A stretch of 25,001 nucleotides of DNA. Origin: a virus. Below the pieces are notes generated by a model. That model was not told the DNA's origin. It searched no databases and saw only the letters and a program-made list of their open reading frames with translations. The position numbers and the translations under genes are program-made. Where the stretch lies: positions 1-25,001 of IMG/VR virus record IMGVR_UViG_3300042691_008696. The stretch is one strand, 5' to 3'. Positions 1-8,493 of the stretch are shown piece by piece (position 1 is the first letter of the stretch; the number at the start of each line of letters is the position of its first letter).

Positions 1-112
1 GCAGGATAAACACAGCGAGCCGCTGCGATTGCTCGTAACGGCTCTCCCGGTGCTGTGGTTGTGGCCTGCAGGATGCCAAGGCCGTGAATATGACGGTCCC
101 AGTGCTTTCAGG
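1..112 (-). other. Left window edge, no start codon resolved
   Basis: After the stop of the large distal protein, 112 bases remain on the minus strand. Two reading frames stay open to the edge, but none has a convincing start with a ribosome site. No terminator is seen directly after the stop. The frame continuous with the large protein ends at the edge in hydrophobic residues (LAVFIL). The next gene probably starts just outside or uses a non-ATG start. Confidence 0.3.
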
Positions 113-3100
113 TCACGGCAATTCGCCGTATATTGTCACGTCGTCTGTCGGCAATCCCGTGTCTTCGTCAATCGTCAGTGGCCTCCACCAGCCGCTAATC
201 GCCAGTAATTGTGATCCGTTGTCAAGAACAGTCGACGGCGTCACTGTTGCTGTCAATGCCGCCACACCTGCATTGCGTTGCCACTGCACCACACCATCGT
301 TAAAGTTTTCTTTGGCGATTGTCAGAAACCGTTCTGTGTTCGCGTTGCGGACTTCGATGCATAATGTCAGCCCGAACGGCACAAGGTTGTCTACTGTGGT
401 GTCCGTCGTATTGCCATTTCTGGCCATACAAATCAGCACAGTTCCGCCACGGTAAAACCACGACAACTCTTGATCGTCGATTGCGCCCGCATTGAACACA
501 ACCTTGATTGCCTGTGTTGCATCGGACGTGTTGCCCCACATGTCAAACAAGGCAGTGTTTGCATCGGTATCGTCAGCAGTTGTGGGCAGCCAATCGCTGC
601 TGTACCCAGTGCTCCAATTCCCCGAAACCACCGACCCCAGAACAAACCTCCATTCCATCGTATCACCGCGATAACGGGTGCGGTTACCCAGAAAGATCAC
701 GGTTCGTGCGTTGTAAGCATGTGCCGCAAAGTTCGCATCACCGGAAGCTTTGAAGGTTGTTTCTCCACCGTACCTTGAATCAATCACTGTAGCGGTCAAT
801 GCTGGCGTTGATCCATACAATTGCCCATTGGACCACACGTAATCTGCGTCTGATTTGACTGGTGGTCTGCCGAGCAGGATCAGACGATCTGGATTTAGTT
901 GATTTGGTGTCGCTGGCATTTCCCACAGTTCATTGGTCAGCAGCGACGCAGAATCTTGCAACCCGTAAAAGACATGCTTGTCATTGTCCGCAATGTACGC
1001 CTTGTCAATTGTGGAGTGTGCTGTGTCGCCTGTGCCGTTAATGTATTGATCTGTCGGCTCACCGCCTGGCAGTCCACTTCCATCAGTTTCATCCAAAACG
1101 AAATAGTTGTACTTGTTGACACTGGACGAAAAGTTTCGCCGCGAATGCGCCCCAATGATCACACCGTTTCGAGCATGCGACACCATGTTACCGCCTGACA
1201 TAGTACCGCCGATTGCAGCAGTTGTTATTTTGCTGTTCCATATTAGATTGGTATAGACGGTCCAGCCGTCTGCGTCTGTGGTCGGCGCGTACCGTCGCAG
1301 CGTATACCAATTCACGCTGCTGATGATTTGATCGATCGTCTGCAATGCGTCTGTGCCGGACGATGTCCAGTAGGGTGGACGTGATGCGTTTTCCCAGTAT
1401 CCGGTTACCTGGTAATTATCGATGTCGACGATTGCTGCCGCTTGATCTGAGCTGGTGGAAAAATTCACGCCATGCACTGAATGAAATTGATCTGTTGCCG
1501 CAGCCCATGTAATTTCAATGTCAACGTTCTTAACAAACAACGGCCCACCAGTGACCGTCACTGACACGACTCCATCGAGTGCAGTCAATGCGGTGTCAAT
1601 TGTCGCGGCATCGTCTTCATGTGTCAGCGTCGCACTACTTGCGAACCTGCGAAACACAATTTGCAACGGTGAGCCAGTGTTGTCATTCCAGCCCGGACAA
1701 ATGCGATATTTTTTTACCGTAGCTCGTTTCCACAAATCAAACGTTTGCAGTTGTGGTACGACCGAATCCACAACCACACCACCATTGCTGCAACGATTGT
1801 CGGTGGAATAAATCATTCGCGCCGGTGGCGAAAGCGGAAGCCCTCGCCTGACCCATGCATTGGAATTGGTGCGGTCCCACAGCACCTCAAACAATTCGCA
1901 ATCCGTCGCACCTGCGGTTTCCGTGCCATCGCTCGCGACGATAACACTGTCTACTGCGTACTGTTTGTAATTGCTCGTCGGTGTCGTGCCGCTCGGATAT
2001 GTAAACGGGCTGTTCGTTGCCAGTGCGGACACCAGCACCGCCTCCACTTCGATCGACGTTCCCGCATTTGGCACGTCCGCTTTTAGTGCCACTGCTGGTG
2101 ACGATGTGGAAAGCGTCCAAGGCGATGTCGCTTCAATGTCTACCCGGTGCCACGCGTAGCTTGTCGTGAGCGTTGGTGCAGTCGCTGCGGTGTACCATGT
2201 GCCGTTGCTGCGGAATTTCACAGCACTGATGCCGGCTGCAGTCGTCGGCATTTCCACGTCAAAATAAATCGTGTCGATGTCCACAACGCCGTCCACAGTC
2301 GCCAGCGGCATCGTCAGTTCAACTGCGTAATCTGCCGTCGATGCGTTGGTGAATGTCTCAGTAAATTCTGCGTAACACCAGCCCCACGAACCACCGGCAG
2401 GCAACCCAGTCAGCGTGCGACTGTAAAACGTTCCGTTCGACCGCAGCCGAATTCCGCTAATTGTGCCGTCCGTGTTGCTGTCGAATCTGCAGTATATCCA
2501 GACCGTGATTTTGACGGGTGCCGCCGTTGTCGTGGCGGTATCCATCTCCCACGTGTTTACGATCGTGTCCGGTGCCAACACCGTAGAAAACGTTGTGAAC
2601 GTGCCGTTACCAGCAGTCGGCTGCGTTACCACTTCTGCGACTGTTGAATCTACCGGCCTGAGCTGAAAGTTTGTCGTGAGCGTTTTCTTCGCCAGCATCC
2701 AGATTGACACTGCTTTGATGACGTTGGTGCCTGCGGTGTAACTGCCGGACACGGTCCATTGCTGTTCATCGTTGTGGTCAGTTGGCCCGACTGCTTGGCA
2801 AATTGCGCCGTCCCCTGTGCCAGACGGTGGACTGATAGCGTCGTCAATATTTGCTGCGGTGTTCGTAGTCCAAACCGTGTTCACGGTTGCACTGGGTCTC
2901 AAAGTGAGTACACCGAGCCCGCCATCTGTGGCAAAGGTCGCTGTGTCTGAATTCGTCCAGCCGAACGTTTCGCGTTGTCGCAGAATCCTGACGGTATTGT
3001 TTGGCGAGCACATGACCGCCAGTGCTTTTTTTTCCCATGCCCACACGCCGGATGATGCTGTGAATGCTTTCACATTCACGTAGTCGAATTCCCGGCAACT

Positions 3101-3121
3101 ACAGCAGACACGGAACGCCAT
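113..3121 (-). CDS. Large distal tail / adhesin-like protein
   Basis: The ATG at 3121 has GAGGT seven bases upstream and is preferred to an ATG-like start at 3166, which overlaps the previous gene; it gives 1,002 residues. An N-terminal Cys cluster (FRVCCSCREFDYV) may be a metal or disulfide site. The protein is otherwise beta-rich with many Thr, Ser, Asp and Gly. Residues about 205-293 (TVWIYCRFDSNTDGTIS, TLTGLPAGGSWGW, VDIDTIYFDVE) are a domain shared with the fibre protein at 19877-21043, and a weaker copy follows directly (SNGTWYTAATAP). The last 300 residues (DEQELSWFYRGG-type strands, ISGWWRPLTIDEDTGLP) look like a lectin-like receptor-binding sandwich. Host recognition is inferred; no enzyme motif is evident. 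Confidence 0.85.
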   Translation of the reverse strand: MAFRVCCSCREFDYVNVKAFTASSGVWAWEKKALAVMCSPNNTVRILRQRETFGWTNSDTATFATDGGLGVLTLRPSATVNTVWTTNTAANIDDAISPPSGTGDGAICQAVGPTDHNDEQQWTVSGSYTAGTNVIKAVSIWMLAKKTLTTNFQLRPVDSTVAEVVTQPTAGNGTFTTFSTVLAPDTIVNTWEMDTATTTAAPVKITVWIYCRFDSNTDGTISGIRLRSNGTFYSRTLTGLPAGGSWGWCYAEFTETFTNASTADYAVELTMPLATVDGVVDIDTIYFDVEMPTTAAGISAVKFRSNGTWYTAATAPTLTTSYAWHRVDIEATSPWTLSTSSPAVALKADVPNAGTSIEVEAVLVSALATNSPFTYPSGTTPTSNYKQYAVDSVIVASDGTETAGATDCELFEVLWDRTNSNAWVRRGLPLSPPARMIYSTDNRCSNGGVVVDSVVPQLQTFDLWKRATVKKYRICPGWNDNTGSPLQIVFRRFASSATLTHEDDAATIDTALTALDGVVSVTVTGGPLFVKNVDIEITWAAATDQFHSVHGVNFSTSSDQAAAIVDIDNYQVTGYWENASRPPYWTSSGTDALQTIDQIISSVNWYTLRRYAPTTDADGWTVYTNLIWNSKITTAAIGGTMSGGNMVSHARNGVIIGAHSRRNFSSSVNKYNYFVLDETDGSGLPGGEPTDQYINGTGDTAHSTIDKAYIADNDKHVFYGLQDSASLLTNELWEMPATPNQLNPDRLILLGRPPVKSDADYVWSNGQLYGSTPALTATVIDSRYGGETTFKASGDANFAAHAYNARTVIFLGNRTRYRGDTMEWRFVLGSVVSGNWSTGYSSDWLPTTADDTDANTALFDMWGNTSDATQAIKVVFNAGAIDDQELSWFYRGGTVLICMARNGNTTDTTVDNLVPFGLTLCIEVRNANTERFLTIAKENFNDGVVQWQRNAGVAALTATVTPSTVLDNGSQLLAISGWWRPLTIDEDTGLPTDDVTIYGELP

Positions 3122-3126
3122 ATCGT

Positions 3127-3486
3127 TTACCTCGATGCCATCGGCCCGCAGTCGCCCATAAACCACCAGTGACCGTCGATTTTTACGGCGAAGCCGAACG
3201 TGTCTATTTCATACTCGTCGGTTTCGCTATGGTTCCACACCGTCATTTGCTCAGTGCCCTCAGTGTATTCCTCGTCGTCATTTGACCATGTGCAGCGAGT
3301 GGCTAGGCAGCTAGTGGCACCGGTTAAAGCGTGAGTGGCTACACCTAAAGCTGCGTCCAGAATCACGGCACGTGGCGGTGCGTTGCGGGGGCTGTTTTCT
3401 TTGTACGCATTTTCCTGCGTATTGATCCCGAGCAGCAGTGCCTCTGCGTCTTCTTTCGCGAATCCGTAGGTGCTTTCGTCGGCCAT
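3127..3486 (-). CDS. Small tail-tip protein of unknown function
   Basis: The 119-residue product starts MADESTYGFAKEDAEALLLG, a helical opening, followed by a short linker (SPRNAPPRAVILDAALG), a Cys pair (SCLATRC) and an acidic strand-rich end with KIDGHWWFMGDC. It lies one base after the stop of the 282-residue gene and five bases before the start of the large adhesin-like protein, so it is translated with them. The function is unknown; an assembly or attachment role for the large distal protein is a guess from position. Confidence 0.65.
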   Translation of the reverse strand: MADESTYGFAKEDAEALLLGINTQENAYKENSPRNAPPRAVILDAALGVATHALTGATSCLATRCTWSNDDEEYTEGTEQMTVWNHSETDEYEIDTFGFAVKIDGHWWFMGDCGPMASR

Positions 3487-3487
3487 G

Positions 3488-4336
3488 TCAGATCCTCAGA
3501 AAACTGGCAAAGGCAACTTCTGGATACATGGCAAACTCTAGAACACTTGGCTTTGTGCCAACGGCGACCTTTCCACCAGAGCCGTTCAATCCTCCAAGAA
3601 TTACGTTTCCATCCGCGTCTTCATACGCTTTCTGCTTCGTGCCATCTTTGTAGACAGTGCCGACGTCTAGTCGCTTGTGTTTCCAGTTACGCTTGTCGTA
3701 TCGCAACGAATACCGTGTAAGTCTGCGTTTGCGACCGTAGTAAAAACCCACTACTGAGGACATCACAGTGCATAACAATGTTCTAGCGGCTCGGCCTTTA
3801 AATGGAACACTGTTTATTACCTCATTACGATCAATGACGGTTTCATCGCTGACTGATGCCGCCTCAAACTGAAAAAACTCCCAAATTGGTATGAAGCGTG
3901 CCCGAACCAAACCGTTTTCAAACGGCTGTCCGGCGCTATTAGCTATTGCATCGTCGTTGTAATCTTTCGTCACAATTTCCTGCAGTCGCTCGAATTTGGT
4001 TTCGTAAATAGGAACCCATTCCTGCGGATCCTGTGACTCACTTTCCTTCTGCTGTGACTCATCTACCTCGCTGGAAAACGTAGCTGTGACGTCCCAGTAT
4101 TTCGGCTGGTCCTCGCGTCTTACCGCCGTCACCGCTTTGCACACCGCATTACCGAACGATGAGACCGACACATTCGCAACAGGCAGGCCTGGCGTGGCGA
4201 GAACCGTTAGGCGGCTTTCGTTTGCGGAATCGGCCTTGACGAGAAAATGAAACGTCTCGTCGAGAATTGGAATCCCGCCTGACGATCGAATTGCTGACTG
4301 TCCCTGGCGTTGTTCGCCGAGAAGCACCGAGGCCAT
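3488..4336 (-). CDS. Distal tail protein candidate, unknown family
   Basis: The 282-residue product lies at the first distal-tail position after the tape measure, apart from the small beta protein. A strand-rich N-terminus (GIPILDETFHFLVKAD, then VSVSSFGNAVCKAV) precedes a central segment EWVPIYETKFERLQEIV, DRNEVINSVPFKGRAA and MSSVVGFYYGRKRRL. Further strands (YSLRYDKRNWKHKRLDVGTV) lead to a C-terminus with GGLNGSGGKVAVG. No catalytic motif is seen. By gene order it could be the distal tail or hub protein that connects tube and fibres, but I do not recognise the family. Confidence 0.65.
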   Translation of the reverse strand: MASVLLGEQRQGQSAIRSSGGIPILDETFHFLVKADSANESRLTVLATPGLPVANVSVSSFGNAVCKAVTAVRREDQPKYWDVTATFSSEVDESQQKESESQDPQEWVPIYETKFERLQEIVTKDYNDDAIANSAGQPFENGLVRARFIPIWEFFQFEAASVSDETVIDRNEVINSVPFKGRAARTLLCTVMSSVVGFYYGRKRRLTRYSLRYDKRNWKHKRLDVGTVYKDGTKQKAYEDADGNVILGGLNGSGGKVAVGTKPSVLEFAMYPEVAFASFLRI

Positions 4337-4740
4337 CAGGGCACCTGAATTTCTGTTGCTTTAATACTGAGGTCAAGTTGCGTTGTGCTTGATGCCGTTC
4401 CCAGTCGAGTGACGTAGGAACCAGTAGCACGGTCGACGTTTGGCATGATGCCGCCGGCTGTTGGTGACACTAAATACGTTTCGCCTACCACCATCGTTGT
4501 ACCAACAAAAACGATCGGACCACCGGTAGCCATGATTCCATATCCGTCGGCAACTCCCGGAGTCATCGCGATACCTTCAGCCGCAGCAAGTGCAAGCGAT
4601 GCATTCGCGTCCGCCGCCACGAACTTACTCGAGCTTTGAGCAAGCGGCTGTCCGACCGATACAGTTCCGCCGTATTGCACAAGGCGAAACTGCGTGTTTG
4701 CTGTGGGTCTGACTGCTGTGATGCCGCTGAGATCCGCCAT
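4336..4740 (-). CDS. Small beta-rich virion protein of unknown function
   Basis: This 134-residue product is Gly/Ala/Thr-rich with very few charges. It has a repeated beta layout: FRLVQYGGTVSVGQPL, then ADANASLALAAAEGIAM, IVFVGTTMVVGETYLV and SPTAGGIMPNVDRATG. It resembles small phage proteins that decorate virions or cap fibres (GETYLVSPTAGGI and LGTASSTTQLDLSIKA segments). Its place after the tape measure points to the tail tip, though related proteins are found near capsid genes in other phages. It overlaps the tape measure by TAATG and the next gene by TGATG. Confidence 0.7.
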   Translation of the reverse strand: MADLSGITAVRPTANTQFRLVQYGGTVSVGQPLAQSSSKFVAADANASLALAAAEGIAMTPGVADGYGIMATGGPIVFVGTTMVVGETYLVSPTAGGIMPNVDRATGSYVTRLGTASSTTQLDLSIKATEIQVP

Positions 4741-6650
4741 TATCTAATCCTTTTGAATCCGTTTTCTTTTGTTGCGGTCACGAGCTGCGTGAGAATCGTT
4801 GTTTGATCTTGTGCAACTTTCACGGCTCGCTGTTGTTCTTTGTAAAGCTGTTCCGCTTTTTTGGCAATTTCCGTTTCGCCCGGTGTTGGCTGGTCCGGCA
4901 CTGCAGCTACACCGATCTGGCTGTTGACTCTGTCAGCTGCAAATTTAGCGGCCTCTGCAGATCCGATTTCCATTCCTGCGCCCGGGCCTGCGGCGACGTC
5001 GGCACGTCGTTGCTGTTGTTTTTGTTCCTGCTGCGTGAAGTAATCCATGGCCGCCTTGCGTGCGTTCTCCAGATCACGCTGGAACTGTTCTTCCGCTTGC
5101 TTTTCCGCTCGCTCGCGTTCTTTCTTTTCGTTCTCGATCGCTTTCAGCCGTGCTTTTTCCTGATCCTCGATTCGCTTCTTCTCGTCTTTGGCCGCCTGCT
5201 CCTGCTGTTTCTTCTGTTCCTCCAGAGTCTTTCGCTGCGCTGCTGCCGCTTCCTGTGCGGCCTTTTGTTCTGCAGCCGCTACCTGCTTTGCTGCGGCCTG
5301 TCGTTTCTGTAGGTCTTTATCGAGGGCACGTGCTTTGGCGTCTTCGGCATCTCGTTCGCGTTGTTCAATTCGGTCGAGCAGTTTGTCAATTTGCGTAATG
5401 TCATTCACGCCCGTCGTGGCAGTGTTGAACACATCTCTGACAAACGCCACCATTAACGACAGCCCATCGACGACTCGTTGAATAACACTCACGATGTCAT
5501 CCAGCACTGGCTTCACTAAATCAAATGCCTCAAACAGCATCAGTCCGAGTGGCGCTAATGCTTGTCCTGCCGCAGCCAGTTTTTGCTCCATGTCGCTGAG
5601 TGCGATGTTCATTTTACCGCTTAGAGTTTCCGACAGCCTTTCCGTCATTCCGTAAAACATGCCACCTTCTGATGTGGCGTTTTCAAATGCTGTGCGGACT
5701 TCATCTGCTGAAATGCCTCCGGCCTCCATGCGGGCCTTCAGTTCCAGCAGTGTTTCTCCGGTGTCTTTGCTGATTTGCTGCAGCGGATTGAAGCCGGCAT
5801 TGACCATCTGCAGCAGGTCCTGCCCCATCAAACGCCCGGCAGCCGTAGTCTGCGAAAACGCGAGCGATAGCATTTTGAATCGCTCGTTGTTACCGCCGGT
5901 GACGTCGGACAACATCTGCAGATTCTTCTGCACGTCCTGAGCTGCGACGCCGAAACTCATCATGGTCTTTGTGGCTTCGGCTGCGTTTGAAAACGTCACC
6001 GGAGACTCTGCCGCAAACTGGCGAATCTGTTCGAACAACTGCCGGCCTTCTTCTGCACTGCCGGTGAGGACTTCAAAGGCTATGGTTGCGTCTTCGACCT
6101 GCGTTGCCAGTTGCAGGGATTTGGCTACGGTCTGGAAACCAATGTACGCCGCTGCCATGCCTTTGATGGATGATATCGCTGACGAAGATGACGACTGCGA
6201 TTGTTTCAGCGTTTCGTTTGATCGCTGCACAGCTCTGCGAAACGTTTCCTGATCGATGGCACCCGATTTCAGCAGAGCACTGTATTCCCGCACACGGCGA
6301 TTGTGAGCGTCTAATGCTTTTTCAACAGACTGAGTGACCGACCGGCCTCTATCCATCATCGCCTGATGTTCTTTTTCTGCTTTTAACGCACCATCTACGG
6401 AGTATTTCCCCTGCTCATGTTTTTTGGCAAGATGCTCAACGGCGTTCGCGTATTGCGCAGACTGCTTTCCCGCCTCACTAAATGCACGATTGAGCAGATC
6501 CAGTTCCTGCTTGTATTTCTCGGCCGGTGGCACTGACTGCCGCATGATCGCAGCCACCTTCGTGACCTCGCCTTTAGCGAGATTCGCACCCTCGCTAAAG
6601 TTCGATACGTCCATTCCAAGCCGGACGTTTAATGCGGTAATCGTTGTCAT
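4740..6650 (-). CDS. Tape measure protein
   Basis: The 636-residue product has the shape of phage tail length determinants. The N-terminus is a helical region (residues 40-155) with many charged coils. A conserved tape-measure domain lies at about 180-300: TQVEDATIAFEVLTG, SPVTFSNAAEATKTM, then GRLMGQDLLQMVNAGFNPL. A hydrophobic stretch at about 360-410 follows. A long Lys/Glu/Ala/Gln coiled coil runs at 425-560, and the tail is polar. At about 1.5 Angstrom per residue this would set a tail near 95 nm. It starts at the ATGA overlap with the chaperone extension and ends in a TAATG overlap. No lysozyme or peptidase domain was seen. Confidence 0.92.
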   Translation of the reverse strand: MTTITALNVRLGMDVSNFSEGANLAKGEVTKVAAIMRQSVPPAEKYKQELDLLNRAFSEAGKQSAQYANAVEHLAKKHEQGKYSVDGALKAEKEHQAMMDRGRSVTQSVEKALDAHNRRVREYSALLKSGAIDQETFRRAVQRSNETLKQSQSSSSSAISSIKGMAAAYIGFQTVAKSLQLATQVEDATIAFEVLTGSAEEGRQLFEQIRQFAAESPVTFSNAAEATKTMMSFGVAAQDVQKNLQMLSDVTGGNNERFKMLSLAFSQTTAAGRLMGQDLLQMVNAGFNPLQQISKDTGETLLELKARMEAGGISADEVRTAFENATSEGGMFYGMTERLSETLSGKMNIALSDMEQKLAAAGQALAPLGLMLFEAFDLVKPVLDDIVSVIQRVVDGLSLMVAFVRDVFNTATTGVNDITQIDKLLDRIEQRERDAEDAKARALDKDLQKRQAAAKQVAAAEQKAAQEAAAAQRKTLEEQKKQQEQAAKDEKKRIEDQEKARLKAIENEKKERERAEKQAEEQFQRDLENARKAAMDYFTQQEQKQQQRRADVAAGPGAGMEIGSAEAAKFAADRVNSQIGVAAVPDQPTPGETEIAKKAEQLYKEQQRAVKVAQDQTTILTQLVTATKENGFKRIR

Positions 6651-7009
6651 GTGAACCCGAATGCTCTCTTTAAGATATCAGACTGTGCTTTCGGATGCGT
6701 TATGCCACGAGTTTTTCGTTTCGTCCGTTTCTGCCATCGGAGGGAATCCGACGGCAGAAAATCTACCACGCTCATCGTGTCCATTTTGACGCCTCGCGTA
6801 GCTGCCAGAATCGCACTGTTCGCGTGCACTGTCGCTGCGATCGACGCTACCTGTTCCCAGTGCGACCCGAACGGCTCACATTGGTAATACGCCCACCATA
6901 CTTCAAACACTCGTTCTGGGATTGAGTCCAACCACGCTTCCGGATCGTCTATTCCAAGCTCGAGACAGACTCGGCAAGCGAACCGGAGACGGTGGTTACG
7001 ACGGACTCC
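6647..7009 (-). CDS. Tail assembly chaperone, -1 frameshift extension (gpT-like)
   Basis: This frame has no good start codon of its own; a TTG at 6931 would cut off the conserved beginning. Read from the G5 run at 7012-7008 in the -1 frame, it gives an arginine-rich link, then VCLELGIDDPEAWLDSIPER and FEVWWAYYQCEPFG, the typical pattern of the T domain, then an Ala-rich helix and a basic C-terminus (KRTKRKTRG). The fused protein would have about 233 residues. It ends with ATGA overlapping the tape measure start. The fusion is inferred from frame and motif continuity; the site is a P-site GGG that can re-pair exactly after slipping, not a full classical heptamer. Confidence 0.75.
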   Translation of the reverse strand, partial: GVRRNHRLRFACRVCLELGIDDPEAWLDSIPERVFEVWWAYYQCEPFGSHWEQVASIAATVHANSAILAATRGVKMDTMSVVDFLPSDSLRWQKRTKRKTRGITHPKAQSDILKRAFGFT

Positions 7010-7347
7010 CCCAGCATCTCGGGAGCCTCACTGACTCGCGTGAACTGCTGGCACTCTTCCGACAGTTTTTGGTAGAACCTCAAATCGATCGACCCCAGCG
7101 CCTTGAGTTCAGTATCCTTGAATAGCCGCTCGCCCTCGTCGTCAATCCACATACGAGCGACAAGCAACATGATCGCGTCGTTTAAATTCGTCGCGTTCCA
7201 TTTGCCGTCCTTGTCCACCAGTGACATCTGATATTGAGAAAACTCCAGCGGTGTTGGACGTTGAATCCGAACCGCGTTGCCGTTGATCTCAAGATCTTTT
7301 GTCGCTCGCTTTGTGAGCTTGCCTAACGTCGCTCGCGTTAGTGTCAT
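6949..7347 (-). CDS. Tail assembly chaperone, upstream frame (gpG-like)
   Basis: This is the first part of a frameshifted chaperone pair. The 132-residue product has the typical sequence of a tail assembly chaperone before the tape measure: DLEINGNAVRIQRPTPLEF, then NLNDAIMLLVARMWID and LGSIDLRFYQKLSEECQQ. The start overlaps the small upstream gene by ATGA. Near the end, codons 112-114 read CTG GGG GAG, a run of five G (7012-7008), after which the -1 frame stays open into the next gene. In lambda and many other siphophages the two frames give gpG and the fused gpGT, which bind the tape measure and recruit tube protein. Confidence 0.85.
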   Translation of the reverse strand: MTLTRATLGKLTKRATKDLEINGNAVRIQRPTPLEFSQYQMSLVDKDGKWNATNLNDAIMLLVARMWIDDEGERLFKDTELKALGSIDLRFYQKLSEECQQFTRVSEAPEMLGESVVTTVSGSLAESVSSLE

Positions 7348-7613
7348 ACGTCGTCATCCTCTTGTGGTTGCAGGTCAATATCGACGGGCATCACAACGCC
7401 GCCAATGGTCAGTGCTGCCGTTTTGTTGACGGCCTCGATCAGTTCAGCTTTCGTGTTGTCGTCAAAGGTAACGATACACTGCAGCCAGGAATTGGGTTCC
7501 TTTGGCAAATACCCAACCTGAATGTCATCGCAAAACACGATCCATTGACCGTGATCTACTGGCGTTCCGTTGGGTGATTCGCCCACGTGATCAATAAGCT
7601 TGATATCCATCAT
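7344..7613 (-). CDS. Small tail-region protein of unknown function
   Basis: The 89-residue acidic product starts MMDIKLIDHVGESPNG. Its middle has a strand HGQWIVFCDDIQVGYLP, then WLQCIVTFDDNTKAEL and a short helix, ending in an acidic DIDLQPQEDDDV tail. Two adjacent ATG codons at 7613 and 7610 are possible. It lies between the tail tube and the chaperone genes and overlaps both by ATGA, so it is translated with them. No family is recognised; a tail assembly role is inferred from position. Confidence 0.75.
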   Translation of the reverse strand: MMDIKLIDHVGESPNGTPVDHGQWIVFCDDIQVGYLPKEPNSWLQCIVTFDDNTKAELIEAVNKTAALTIGGVVMPVDIDLQPQEDDDV

Positions 7614-8062
7614 GATTCCCGAGTTTGCGCGAGTGATTCGCCAGTCATTTTGAGGGTGAATTCCGAGTCCATCGTTTCATTGTTGGCCATCTGAGGAAAC
7701 GCCACACGGCTGAAGAATGCTTTGCCGGTGATTGTGCCGCGAGTCACTCCGCTGGTTGCGGTGCTAGCCTGCGGCAGTGTGACCGTCACCGTTGCAACGG
7801 TGCCGTCGATTGGCGGAACTCCCAATGCAGCACTGAACCGCACTACTCCGCTGATTTCGTTCGGCACAGCCAAGTCATGCGGGTCCACTCGCATGAAGCC
7901 GGTGTCCGACAGCAGCGTTACGTCTCTTTCTCCGAGAGTCCATTCGCCCGGATTGATCGATACGATGTTTCCAGCCCATGCCGTAGTGATGCCCGTAGTC
8001 TGTGCACCGCCCAATGTGATCGTTGCAGTGTTTCCAGTTTTAAAACGTGTTCCAGTGGCCAT
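7610..8062 (-). CDS. Major tail (tube) protein
   Basis: The 150-residue product starts MATGTRFKTGNTATITLGG, is beta-rich with many Thr, Val and Gly, and carries TGFMRVDPHDLAVPNEISG, matching phage tail tube subunits. A strand-rich second half (VATVTVTLPQ, then MDSEFTLKMTGE) fits the tube domain. It would polymerise into the hollow tail through which DNA is delivered. The order terminator, tube, chaperones, tape measure supports the call. The stop overlaps the start of the next small gene. Confidence 0.82.
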   Translation of the reverse strand: MATGTRFKTGNTATITLGGAQTTGITTAWAGNIVSINPGEWTLGERDVTLLSDTGFMRVDPHDLAVPNEISGVVRFSAALGVPPIDGTVATVTVTLPQASTATSGVTRGTITGKAFFSRVAFPQMANNETMDSEFTLKMTGESLAQTRES

Positions 8063-8064
8063 GT

Positions 8065-8493
8065 TCAGATTGTCTCCTGATATGCGATCATGTAATCAAA
8101 AACGGTCAGGTATCGATGTTCCTGTGATCCATCCGTCGGCCGTTCATCCAGTGTCTGAATGCCTCCGGAAATCATCACAGCTTCAATAAACACACCACCC
8201 ATTGCTCCGGTATACCCCTGCAGATCACTTGTTCTCACGGCCTCTGCGATCAGATTCGCACCCGCTCTGGTGGATGCGAATGCAGTGAACTCAATTCTAC
8301 TTCTGGCGATTCCTGCCAGTCCGTTGATTAAATGATCGTGAATGGTGCTGATGACTGTGTACGTCAACGCTCCGCCCGTTCGTATTGTGTAGCCCTGTGG
8401 CAGCACATCAGGATAAATGCGGCTTGACACCAACGCAGCCACGCCTGTGTTGGCTGCCAGATATCCACGTACTGCGCTGCCGATATCCGCCAT
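8065..8493 (-). CDS. Tail terminator-like protein (DUF3168 type)
   Basis: This 142-residue protein has the DUF3168 pattern. It starts with a helix IGSAVRGYLAANTGVAAL, then RIYPDVLPQG with a strand, and YTVISTIHDHLINGLAGIAR. SRIEFTAFASTRAGANLIAEA is the typical RxQ/E-strand and helix. A C-terminal RYLTVFDYMIAYQ strand closes the fold. Such proteins cap the tail tube and join it to the connector. It lies between the gp10-like gene and the tail tube gene, the usual site, and its stop comes two bases before the tail tube start. Confidence 0.85.
   Translation of the reverse strand: MADIGSAVRGYLAANTGVAALVSSRIYPDVLPQGYTIRTGGALTYTVISTIHDHLINGLAGIARSRIEFTAFASTRAGANLIAEAVRTSDLQGYTGAMGGVFIEAVMISGGIQTLDERPTDGSQEHRYLTVFDYMIAYQETI

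Noticed and set aside
2147-2647. Plus-strand ORF of 166 codons
   Set aside because: It lies wholly inside the large distal protein gene, has an Arg/Cys-rich shadow composition, and no promoter or ribosome site.
4803-5312. Long plus-strand ORF with hydrophobic Leu/Phe-rich translation
   Set aside because: It is the reverse frame of the Lys/Glu/Ala/Gln coiled coil of the tape measure; the composition is explained by that gene and no ribosome site supports it.
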